From Chamaea fasciata (lineage: Eukaryota > Chordata > Aves > Passeriformes > Sylviidae), in assembly GCA_029207755.1 (NCBI GenBank), contig JARCOQ010000002.1, positions 84,408,087-84,472,086 on the forward strand: a stretch of DNA of 64,000 bases. Direction: 5' to 3'. The notes beneath the pieces are model-generated. The model was not told where the DNA came from, searched no databases, and saw only the letters and a program-made list of their open reading frames with translations. The first letter of the stretch is position 1. Each line of letters opens with the position of its first letter. This document shows, in pieces, positions 1-12,400 of this stretch. The position numbers and the translations under genes were made by a program.

Positions 1-198
1 CTCTTAGCACTCTGCACGGACTTTTCCCAGAGTAACTTGAGAGTTCCTGAGGACCTTCGAAAGGCACTCCTGTAACAGGTACTCTTTTTACAAATCAAAC
101 CAGATTTATCAGAAGTATCTCAGTCTGTGCAAGTTTTTCATTAAAAGTCTTGTATATCTATCTATCTATCTATCTATCTATATAATTTTTTTTTCCAG
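1..198 (+). other. 3' end of the intron before window exon 1
   Basis: Intronic sequence ending in a strong polypyrimidine tract and ttttccag at 191-198. It holds an ATCT tetranucleotide array (154-184). No coding exon is visible. Confidence 0.85.
154..184. repeat. (ATCT)n microsatellite beside a splice acceptor
   Basis: About seven tandem ATCT/TATC units, ending about 15 bases before exon 1. The array covers the interval where a branch point would normally lie. Confidence 0.95.
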
Positions 199-403
199 AA
201 ATGAGAAGAAATATATTAGCAGATACTGGAAAGAAGTGAAAGTCGGAGACTTTGTGCAGCTTCGCTGTAATGAAATTATACCTGCTGACATATTGCTGCT
301 CTCCTCAAGTGATCCGGATGGGCTGTGCCACATAGAAACAGCCAACCTGGATGGTGAAACTAACTTAAAACAAAGACAGGTGGTGAGGAGGTTCCTAGAG
401 CTG
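199..403 (+). CDS. ATP10A: ATP10A window exon 1: A (actuator) domain with DGET
   Basis: The 205 bp exon has acceptor ttttttccag and donor CTG|gtaagt. It begins with the third base of a split codon and ends in phase 0. It encodes residues 1-68, from [13 protein letters not shown] through [20 protein letters not shown] to the signature [12 protein letters not shown] (DGET 51-54). In P-type ATPases this loop of the actuator domain places the glutamate that helps hydrolyse the aspartyl-phosphate. The preceding intron carries an ATCT microsatellite that ends only about 15 bases before the acceptor. Confidence 0.96.
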
Positions 404-3400
404 GTAAGTCTTCATTCCTAACTCTCATTTAAGATAAGAGTTTCTTTCAAGTAAGTAGCTCGTTACCAATACACTCCACACCAGCTAAATCTGCTTGATC
501 TAATAGTGCTAATGAACTACTGTTATGGTTGTCATTAAAATGCTAGCACTTGCCAACAACTGACCTCATCATAGTATCAGAAGTTTTACCATCATTTTTC
601 CCCTGCATTTGAATAGGAATTATTTAGGGTAATTGTGTGTGGTTGGAAAATGTTGGAAGATTTTAATGGCGTGTATTGTAGCTTGGTTCTTGAAAACACA
701 TTTTAACTGCCTAAGGAGAAGATACTTAAATATAAACATGTACTTTTCCTGCCTGCAAACCAGATCAGTTTCAATTAGTAATCTGCCTCAAACTCGTGTT
801 GCAGAATATCCCTCCAGCACTTGGAGCATTAAAGCTTGTAAGATTTAAAGGGACAGACGACATTCATTCTGGAGATATGTGTGTTCAGAAACTGTTTTAC
901 TGCTCTCTCACTGTGCTTATCTCTCCCCAACAGCACTATTTTAAAACAAAACATAATCCAGATCAGTTACTGTCAGCAGAATTAAAGGAAATTACCTGAA
1001 GTTTTGCTTGCTTTTATGATCTTATTGAAACAGTATTTATTTGTATGCCCTCCTCTCCCATCCCTCTTGCCAGCTAACTCCAGCTTCCTATATTTGTCAG
1101 GGAAAAAAAAACAAAACAAAACAAAACCAAAACTTTTAGAACTCAGCTACATCAGTTCTCCTAGTAGCACTTCTAATTTGAGGGATTTTGTAAACAATGG
1201 GAGCTGTTGCCCGTGCCACTGTCATCAAAGGTAACTACAGAAGCCTGTGGTTGTACTGAGAAAGATCAGCATTAATGAAGTTATTATCCAGCCAACAGGA
1301 TAAAAGTCAATGTGCCTTCCAAATAATTGTTTGTGGTAGGTAGACCTTTTCTCTAAATAGATTGTAAACATGTGAGATAAGGACTTGTTTAATGATAGTG
1401 ATTTCCACACAGAATCTAGACATGACATGGCACCTACCACTGTGGCAACAACCTCAATCAGCTACAGACCAAACCTTTCAAAAACTCTTATTGTTTCAAA
1501 GTTAATTGAATTGCTGTTCAAACCTCCCATCCTGTTCCTGCTGAGAGGAAATCTCTCCCAGTGGATAGAGCTTCAGGGAGGTGCTCAGATGATGTATCAC
1601 AGTTTTCTGCCAAGACAGACTTCTCATGTGACTTCAGGTACATTATGTAGGACAAAACCTGTAGATTTCATTTAGGTAACTGAACACAGGTGTGTTTTAG
1701 CATTTGTGGGTACAGTTGTAAGCTAAGGGCACATTCCAGCTCTGGCTCAAAGGGAAGGCACCAGGTTCTCTACTCATTCACAGCAGATGGTTGAATTTCT
1801 GTGATCTGAGACCACTGGACACACATCATTAGGTGTTGGTAAACATGGTGAAAGGAATTGATATGTCCAACTACAAATTATTAGAAAACTGGCTTTCAAG
1901 ACCCTTGCTGCCTGAAGGAGTCCCTTATACTGTCTTGGGATCCCCAGCTCTCCAGCAGCAGAGTAATGATTCAGCATTCCTGGAAGCTGTCAGGCTGAGA
2001 GGATACCTGCCAACCCTACAGACTGCCCTGCTCCTGTGAGCTGTGGAACCTAGAGATGGGCCTGAGCCCATCAGTTGTGGAGCCACCTCTGTGCCTTCAA
2101 CCAGCAATCCTAACCCTCAACACCCATACATGCATTAACACAGCAGGAAAACCAGGAGGAAGTACCCCAGCCACATTATGTTTGGCATACTCAATGATGT
2201 TTAAATTGCTTATCCAAACCAGGAATAAAAACTTCAGCTCTGGGTTTTGTACAGTTTGGAAGGACCTGTAACCTTTAGACTTTTGTGTGGAAGTGAGTGG
2301 CAGTGCCATTTCCTCCTCAAACAGAGGAGGAAGACTGACTGACTCAAAAAGACTGAATTGGGCCTCATGTAGGAATAAGGCTGAGGAAACAGCTCCTGCC
2401 TAGGGAAGCATAGCTAGCTCTGTGTGTCAAGCACATCACAGTATATGTGGCATGGCTAGCTCAGCATACCCTGCTTTACTGAGGAAATTACCATGTTGAT
2501 ACTTGCAGTCACCTAGTACACTCTGGATTTCCAGCGCATCCTCCTTCCATATCTTAGTTCTCTGAATCATAAGATGATTATGGAACTTTTATAACTTAGA
2601 AGTGTGCTCAGAAAAATGTGGGTAAATATTTTTTAAAAATAAATTTCAGATCACAAGGTGCCAAGCTACAATTGCATTGAGGTCCATAGTAAATTGTTGG
2701 GGGTTAAACAGAGGTCAGTGACAAAAAGCTCATTCATTCCAATGAAAACAGGTCCTCAAGGAGTCAAGTATTGAAAGAGAACTTGTAAGAAAACCACATG
2801 TGATTACCTCCCCTCTCCTAAAATAGCTGAGAAAGCAGAAAATAGCAAAGCCCAGGTTCCTATGTCAACTAAGTTGTAGGCAAAGTGCACTCTTGCAACT
2901 AAGAAGTCTTCAGCAGCTGCAGCATCACAGAACCTCTCTGTAACAGTACCCCATACGTTATCCAGCAGAATACTTGCCATCCTCATTAAAATCCTGGCCA
3001 AAACCTCTCTAAACATAATGTTAATTCATGCAGGAGCATTAGCTTTCACACTCCATACTAGTACGGATAGGCTCTTACTGATTCTTAAAGGTATTGCCTT
3101 GCTGAGAGACACTCAGCAGTGGGACAGAGGGAGGTGCTTGGAAAATGTTGGATGAATAGAAGGACCACAGCCAAGTAGCATGGAATAAGAAGGTGTTGCC
3201 TGTCTGATGGACTGAAGTTCAGTTCCTATCTGGATTTGTCTTAAGTTGTCACAACTGGAGAGAAACTTATTGTTAGATCTTATAAAATACTTGGGATGAC
3301 CAAAATTTTCTTGCACCTAGTGCTAACCCTCCTTTTGCCAAGCCTCAGAGAAGCTTTTTCCCAAATCTCTTACAAGACCTGCACCCCAGCCTGTTATTGA

Positions 3401-6400
3401 ATTGGCTGAGAATGTTCTTATATTTTTGTATTAACACTGCTTAGAAGAACAGCTTTCAGTTGTGTTTATAGCTGTTTGTTTCTGTGTCATTCTGCATCCC
3501 TGTTGTTCAAGCAGGAAAACAAATAAATAAATTATGTAATCCTGACCCTCTCTTTCCCACACTGTTAAACAATTTCCCCACCTCCCTTAGAGAATGATGT
3601 GCCTTGTCATGTGGCTTATCATGGGACAAAAAACAGATTTTTTGGAAAGTTCTTTTCAAAGTATCAGCTGTTAACAGCTGTCTTTGAATAATGTCTCTGT
3701 ATCAGTGTCTCAAATTTTTAAAAGAAACTTTTACAAAGGTTGGCTTGTCTGTGCTTCGCGTATGAGCTAACTGATAACTTTGGAGCACATTCCTGTGAGG
3801 CAGGTCAATGAAGGATAGCTATTTCTATACCTGTCACTCAGCTGGGCATGGGAATGGAGTGGGGGCGGCAGCAGGATCTGTTGTTTTAAGCTACTGCTAT
3901 GCTTTTTTGATTCTGTTCCTGCCCTGTGTGCACCCACATAATTTCCAGCCCCTCAGATCTGTGCCGAGCTCTCAGAGAGAGCCTGGTTGTCAATCTGGGG
4001 TCACTGAAGTGGCATGTGCACTGGGCAGTCCTCCTGCAGCCACTACATTTTCCCCAAAGGCCAGCAAGGCCAGCACTATTATGTTGGGTACAACTGTCCT
4101 CTGGAAAGGCCTCTATTCCTCCAGCATCCTCTGAAGGATCTTTGTGTGTTTCTTTTCAGCAGTAACAGCATATAAAGTCCATAGTCTCAGAGAGGAGTAG
4201 GCCTTACAGTCTCCCTCTTCCCAACCTCTGTTCAGAAAAGTAGCATTCTGATACCTTTTTAGCCTGACTCTTGAAGAAGCAATAACAAATTATAGAAGCT
4301 TTTCTATATCCTTGTCTCCGATGCTTTGCAGGCATTATTCTACTCTGCACATATGCTCAGAAGGTCCAGGATCAGCAATTGTGGGCTTGGATTGCATCTC
4401 CCCACTTGGGAATTCCAGGAAACTGTTTTCCTTTATAGTGCAAGTGACCATAAATACTACTAATTTTAGTGCTGCTTTGAATTGTCTGAGTAATTTATAG
4501 TAGACTGGGAACATACTGCTTGTTAACTTTGCACGTTTGTTAACGAATGCAATCTGTCAGACATAAACCTGTATTTTTGTGTACATGATTCTACACCTTA
4601 CTGATGCTCAAGCTGTGAGAAGAGTCACTGATATATTCCTCTGGCTTCCATGTCTGAAGACACCAGTTTGAATTATACCTTGTTGTTGTAGACTCAAAAT
4701 AGTCAAGAAAAACAAAAATCACTCAGTGAGTAGATTAAAAAAAAAAAAGAAAAAAAGAAAACAGGAGATTTTACAAAGGCCTTGACATTTTTTCCTCCGA
4801 GACTTTAAATACTGTGTTCTTGTTATTCTGCTACTACAGCAACAGGATGTGTTAGAAATGTTTAAAATAGCCAGAAACATACTTCTGCATGCTGTGTCTT
4901 TAAAACAAACAGGATAGTGGACTGTCTTCACCCTGAAATACAGATCAGATTTGTGTGTGTAGCATGACTCACTGGCAAGTGCAGCTAGGAGAAAGCACTG
5001 TGCTAAACCCTGTTGTATGTGGTCTAACAGTGTTAACTGTGACCAGTAAGTATCTCTTGGGAAAAAAAAAAACCAAACCAACTCTTTGTAGGTATTCTGC
5101 ATTCCCATTTCCTTCTTATTTCCAGCCCACCCTCAGTGCTGCCAAGTCACAGCAGCGATTTCTGGTGCACTGGATCTAATAGGAGACACAGTAGGCAGGA
5201 GGAATCAATGTGTCTTCTGTGCTACTCTGCAAGCTGCCGTGCCACCACACCCTCTGCAGTTGCTTATGGAATGTTTTCCATCCATCTGAGACGTCATGTC
5301 AGTCGCTCTTCAGAGAGTGGATAAGCAGTTACAGCTCAGGCTGCAAGAGCTCAAAACTCCCTTTCAGAGTTCATAAACTTGATTTAGGATATTTTGATAG
5401 TATGAATCTAGACTCATGAAAAACATTTACATTTCCGTGCTCCACTGTTTTTACTCAGTATGTCTTTTAACAAAATCCACAAAGACTCACTGTGGATTCT
5501 GGAGCAGCTAATGGTTTATTAACCACTGCCCCTGTTCTGGATGTTTATGTGGAAAGCTTCAGTTCAGCTGAAAGCTAAGCTAAATGTAGCAGCTCCCATC
5601 CCCTGTGAGAAGGTGTGTGTATCCCTGTGGGGGCTGGTGGGGGTCAGAGATGCATTTTTTTCCTTCTCATTTTCTCCTAAGAGTAGAACTTCATTCAAAA
5701 CAAACTTATTACTAGCATGATTAAACAGGTTTAGATAAGCCTTGCTAACTACTTTGTGACTGCTTATTTACTTCATCTGAAAAGCATATCTGAATTTGGT
5801 GTCTGCCTCTTTGGGATGTTCATTTGCATGCAGACTAGCACCAAAATAACTGATGAATCTGATTTCCTCACAAGTCAGTTTGTGAACACTTCTGGAATAT
5901 GTATAAATGTAGAGCCTATGCTTAGTGCAAGCATATTTTTTCATCAGTCCCAGCCTGGAAGTTTGGCTAAATTGACAGTTCCAGCTTTCATTCCGGCTCT
6001 TCCTGGTCCTGCATTGTGCTGGAAATACATTGGGTACATGGGAATACTGGACTTAGAGAAACAGTCCCACAGCTCTCTGTTCCAATAATTAAGCCATTTA
6101 TACCATTTCTTTTTTTCCCTGTGAGTCCCAGGCAGAAGCTGGAAGAAGAAGAGAAGATGGTTTTCTAGAAGGGTTGCACTGTAACCCTGACTTGGTGGCT
6201 CCAGGCTGCTCTGTGTATGAGGTATTTTGGCAAGGGCAGATCATGCTGATAGCATGTAAACAACTCATTTACAATGAGTTGCATGCAACAGCCTTGGTAT
6301 CTCAGTGTAAATGTTGCTTTTGCATTCAGTTTTTACTCGCTCAAACAAAATTAAAAAACAAAAAAAAAAGAGAAAATCAATTTTCAAATGTTAGTTTATC

Positions 6401-9400
6401 CTAAACTGAGCTAAGATTTTTTTTTATTCAGCAATCTGCGTTGTCTAAACTAGCCCAGTTTGAGGGAACAGTTGAAGTTAAACCAGCTCAACCTCTAGGC
6501 AGACTAGTTTTCATCTTACCTGTTGGTATGAGCTTCTTACCTCAAAGAGTCTGAATGGGTCTTCTAAAGCAAGACAGGAGAGCTATAGCTATATTCTCCC
6601 TGTTGCTTCTTGTCTTACTAGTATCTTCAGGCAATCATCCACCTGCAATTAGTGGGAATAGTACACTATTATAATCAAGTAGATGGGAGTTAATCATCAT
6701 ACTCACTGTTGTTTGACTCAGTGCTGTTTTGACTGTGAGTACTTTAACAAGGTAGAATCAGGCCACAATAACAGCAACTGCCTCTCTAGCATCTTTTGGG
6801 GGTTATCCCTTGTGCATTTCTTTTTTGCAGTATTTTGAGAAGGTTCAGAAGGGGATGAAAATCGGCTTGAAAATTCCAGATATGTACATGTTAAAGCATC
6901 AAATTAGTGCTCCATCCCACAGGTGTTGCCAAAATTAATTTTCCCAAGGGAAAATAAAGTTTAAAAAAACAAACCAAACAAGCAAAAGTAAACAATGTTT
7001 TTTGCTAAGCACTACCAGAATATTAAATTAAAACCTCATGTGTTTTAGTTTTACAGTTTAGCTTAAGATTTTTGAGAAAAAAAAAGTCTTGTAAAAAGAC
7101 TTGCATTTGTCAGTGCAAAATGGAAGCATGTCACACCCTGAGAAGGACTTTTGTCTGAGGTAATGCCTTGAACATTCAGTAAGTTGCTTTGATAGGGGTG
7201 AATTGTTATGAAAATCTCTATCCCTGTATTGTTGTATCTTTTTTGGGTTATATCTTGTTCAGAGATGACTTATGTAGAAACTGTGGACATATCTAGTTAA
7301 AGAGGAAGCAACTGCTGTCTCTAATAGAGAAAAAAACATATAACAGATGTGTGCGGAACAACCTGGTGCAGAGAATGACCCAAGTCAGTGCTGTGGCAAA
7401 TTCTGTCTGAGCTAAATGTGCTAAAGGAAGGCTGAGAACAATTTTTCATTCCACACCTAACCGTGGCACTTAGTCAGCAGTGCCACACTGAGAGGCATGG
7501 GGAAATAAAAAAACTCAAGAATGATGGTTCACTTCCTCCTTGGTCAGCTTTGGGCACGGCTTTATCAGCTCATTTCTAGTTTCCATTGCACAGGTGTCCA
7601 GGCCACAAGTTTGCATTTTGAGAGAGCTTCATTAGAGAGACAAAGAATTTGAATAACTGTAAGAGAAAATTTTGGATATAGTAATGTAAGGAATAGCAGG
7701 GAAGGGGAGAGTGGAGGAAGATCCTGAGAGTCTGAAGACTGCTGAGTAGTTGACTTTTGCCATTGGCGTTACTTGTGTGGTTTTGTTTTTAAATGTAGGT
7801 TAAAGGGGCTAAATTGATGCATCTAAGTTTGAATGTCATGGCTGTGAAGGACCTCTAGTACCTAGGGTAATCATTCCAGCACTGGTGGAACAGTGGTAAA
7901 TCCGTGTAAGGAAATGTATTATGCCAGTGCTTGTGCTATTTCAAAGCTCTGTAGAGGCAGGAAATTTCATTCTCTGTATCAACAACCCAGGATTTCTCCA
8001 TTTTGCTGTTTCTCTGAAAAAGTATTAGAAAACAAAAGAGCATTTCAGGTCCATAGAAAAAATAAAATGCTATTCTGCTTTCCTGTTACAGAAAAGTAAA
8101 CGTTTACATTTAAAGTAAGTTAAGAAGAGATTTTCCTTTTTTTTTTTTTAGTCTTGACTTTTCTGATACAGCCTAATTCAATTTTACTGAACAAATGTTT
8201 ATTTCTAGAACTGTTTATTCCTTAGTCATTCATTGGCCTGAGAACAGGAAATACCTAGAATATATGTTGTTGGAAATAGAGTTCTTGTAATACAACACTG
8301 AGAACTCATGATTTTAGGGCCAGGATTTTCGAGCTGGTCTCTGAAACCACAACCCCAGATGGCAGTATCAATGGTTAGGAAAGGATGGAAAGACCTTCTT
8401 TTCCAGAGCAGAAGGGTTCACAGTATTAAGCCATATATAAGCCAAATTACATTGGTATGGTCTCACTTTCCTTTGAAAGTACTGAGGTGGAGAAGGGGTC
8501 TGCTTTTCTGCCAGAAAAGACAGAGGAACAGTATGAGGAACTCCTGTATTTATTTCAGCATCAAGGATGTGAACTCTAATCCCACTTCTCTTTTCTCCAC
8601 CTGCTGCTGCCCTCCAAGTCTTATACACAGTTTAGTGGTGATAAGCCTTGGTGGTCATTAGAAATTTGCATTGAAATGTTACTTACATGGATAGTGGCTG
8701 GCTGGATGTCTCAAAACTGCTATTTCAATGAAATCATGAACATTTCTGTTCACTGGTTATACTTGGGTTCATACTTTCAAGCTCTTCTATGACTCTGTGA
8801 TGGTGAGATACTTTCCATTACATGTGTGTACTCATAAGAGAGAGAGCTGTGGTTGTCCTGCAGGTATATGGCTGGACAAGATACTGTTCTCCACACAGCA
8901 CTATAATGTTTACACTTCTATTAAGTGTTGAAATAAAAACATCAGAAGTGCATGGAGATTTACAGACAGCAGTGCTAATACCCTAATTCAGCTTTCCTAA
9001 AGGTACAAAAAAATGGAATGGTTTACATCAAAGCAGGGAACACAACCTTTTGGCTTCCAAGAGAAAGAGAATTTGATTAACGTGCAACGTGGTTCAAAAA
9101 TGCATGTAAGTTGTCTCATGCACTTTCCCTTCCTCTAATTAATTTTTTCAAGCTTTTCTACTTACTATATTTTTTTCGTATGACTTGATTTAATACCAGA
9201 TTGAAAACTATACCCCAAATGGCCTCATATTCCTGTATAGCAGTGTGGCCTGTCTGGCTGGGATCATGGGGATCTGACTTACAGGCTGCTGCAGTGTAAT
9301 AGGAGTGGGGTAAAAATGACTTTGTCCTGCTACCAGCTGCATGGAGATGGGTCATGTCAGCTACTAAGAAACAAAAAGCAATGGATTGTCCCCTGGTACT

Positions 9401-12400
9401 TCATAGGAAGTTTTGATCTTTAGGCTAGTAACTCATAATGACATGGAAGAAAAATGAAACAAACTATTTCATCCATTGATATTCTCCCTGCTGGTGTTTT
9501 GTGTGACATTTGCTCTCATTGGTTGCCCTTCAACATCTCATTTTTTGAATGCTTATAATAATGAATATATGCGTAAGAATCATATAATCATAGAGTAATT
9601 TGGGTTCTGAGGGAACCTTTAAAGACCATTTAATCCAACACTCCTGCCAAAGGCAGGGACATCTTATATTAGATCAGTGTTCTCAAATCCCTGTTTAACT
9701 TGAATCTGAACACTTCAGTGATGGGGTATCCACAGCTTCTCTAGGCAACCTGTGCCAGTATCTTACCATCTTTGTAGTAAAAAAAGTATATTTTTGTATA
9801 ATCTAAATCTACTCTCAGTTTAAAAATGTTGCCCCTTGTGCTGTCACTGCAAACCTTGCTAAAAAGTCTCTCTTGGTCTTTCTTATAAGCTGCTTTTATA
9901 TATTGAAAGGTCTCAGTGAGGTCTCCCTGGAGCCTTCTCCAGGCTCAACCACAACTCTCTCAACCTTTCTTCATAAGAGCAACTTTCCAGCCCTTGGATC
10001 CTTTTTGTGGCTCTCCTCTAAAACCACTCTTACCTGTTACATGTCTTACACCAGAGCTGGACACAGCACTCCAGGTGGGGTCTCATGAGAGTGGAGTAGA
10101 AGGGAAGAATCACCTCCCTCAACTTGCTGGCCACACTTTCTTGATGCAACCCAGGATACAGCTGGCTTTCTGGGTTCCCAGTACACAATTCCAGGTCATG
10201 TCCAATTTTTCATCCTTTGGTATCTCCAGCACTACTCCCTAGGGCTGCTGTCAATTCATTCATTCTCAAGTCTGTATTGATGTTGGTAATTGCCCCAACC
10301 TACATGCACATGACCTTGTTGAACTGAGGTTTGCATAGAGCCACCTCTCAATCCTGTTAAGGTCTCCCTGGATGGCATCCTTTCCCTCCAGCATGTCAAG
10401 TGCACCACACAGCACCACACACCACACAAAGCACCACACCTGCAGACTTCTGAGTGCATTCAGTCCCACTGCCTGTCACTGATGGATAGTACTGGTCCCC
10501 AAAACAAGCCCTTGAGGGTCACCATTCATCACTGGTTTCCATCTGGACACCAAACCATTGACTATAACTCTTTGGATGCGGCCATTCAGCCAATTCCTTA
10601 CCCATCTAACAGGCCAAATCAAAGCAGAAAACCATATCAAATTGGAAGTCCAAGTAACTGACTTCTACACAGAGGGTAAGACAGGGGGTGAGGAAAGCCT
10701 GCACAAGAGAAATAGACTCTGCTGTGCTGCTGTGATCTAATTTAACAGGTCATATTTCATAATACACAAACATATTCTTGTATGTTTGATTTACACAGTT
10801 ATCTGAACAAAGCGTACAGACGGCTGAAGACAAGACTGTGCACAAACTTTGTAGCCATTGTGCTTGCCTAAAGTAGGAGGCTGTCTAGAGAGCTAAAAAC
10901 GGAAGCAAACCTCAGTCTCTGCCATAATGATATATTTTCATTCCCTTCAGCTCATTTGCCAGTTTTGGAACTGACAGGGCCATTGTGAGTTTCCTTTCAT
11001 AAGATTCATGCAATCAGCTGATATCTGAAAAATAAAACACCCTTGAATTCCTTGAAAAGGAGTCCTTCATTTTGCTAGTGGTGGCTTTAATATGTTGATT
11101 GCAAAGGAGCTTGTTAAGTAGAAGAGATAGCAGATGAAAATAGACCAGAGAGGAAGCTGCTAGCCAAAGTGTTCTGCAGCCATCCCAACTTCCCCCCCCT
11201 TCTGTGTATGCCTGCTGGCCTCAGACTGACTGTTAATCTTCACAGCTGCACCTCCACCCTCTCCACAGAGCTAAGAGGCAAGTGCACAAAGAGTTGGGAT
11301 TTAGCAGAGAAGGTTCACTCTGAATGCCATGTTTGCAGTAGGGCAGCCATGTGATGGTAGAAGTAGATAAAAATATGAAACCGAGCAAAGACAGCCTGCC
11401 GGTGTCCTGCTTGGAGAGTTTTTACTTGATCGTAGTACCTTCTCACACTGGAGATGCTTGTGGAAAGGCTGACAAAACTGTGATGGTGCTGATATAAATG
11501 CTGCCCTGTAGTATTTGGAATAAAAGGTGTCCTTTCATTAGGGTTGCTTGTTTCCCTCTGTGCTCCCCTGCAGTTGCCAGGGGCTGGAGTCTCTCAGTTC
11601 CTTAGGCAATTGCTGTATGTTACAGGTTTCCTTCACATCCTAGAGACATTTCTTAAACATGATACTTTGTAAGGTAAAGCTGCTTTTATCCACATTCCGT
11701 CTTCAGTCTGAGGTAGGGTCACTATGCTTTGGTGCATTTAACTGCATCCTGACACTACAGCTGCTACTGTTCTGTTTTACTGTTGACAAGAAAACCCCTG
11801 CATTTCCAACCACTCTCTTTCCTGTCAGGACTCCAATGTTTTGGGTTTTATTTGTGGAATGATGTAAGAACAGTGCTTGGCATTTCTCTCTTCTGGGTGA
11901 AGTATCTTAGTCCTTCCATAGCCATTTCTTCTGGCAGAACTTCATCCCACAAGAAATCAGACTGTCCAGCAGTCTGGATTAGAGCAGGACAAGGTATATT
12001 CAGAAGCTGACCTCAGCTGTTGTGCTGCTACTTTAAAACGACAGAAAGTTTTCTTCCAGCACTTAAGAAATGGAGCAGAAAGACTGCTAGAAATTTTTTT
12101 CAGAGAGGAGAAAGCACTGGAGAGCTGGGAAAGTTACATCTGTCTGTGAGTGTGAAGCGAAAAGCCTCTGCAGGAGCAGCGGGGGTTGTACACAGCGTTT
12201 TGGAAGTCCTTGAGAGGCTTGGTTTGTGGTTTAGTTGAAGCGCTGAGCTAATACTGAGGTTGGCCCTTACAGACTGTGTGCCCATTCATTTATTTCAGTG
12301 ACTGGCTTTTGGATCAGGCAGATGCCACTTTCTTAATTTCCCAAATATAGGTCTGTATTTTAGCCTTGACATGCACTAGTCCCTAACCATTCTCCAGCAC

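Noticed and set aside
4719..5108. 129-codon minus-strand open frame
   Set aside because: Includes a poly-Phe run from a poly(A) tract, no known domain, lies deep in an intron.
8308..8661. Overlapping open frames on both strands
   Set aside because: No recognisable domain, no splice sites, intronic; consistent with chance.
9873..10469. Open frames inside the first CR1
   Set aside because: Decayed or antisense CR1 sequence, not host genes.
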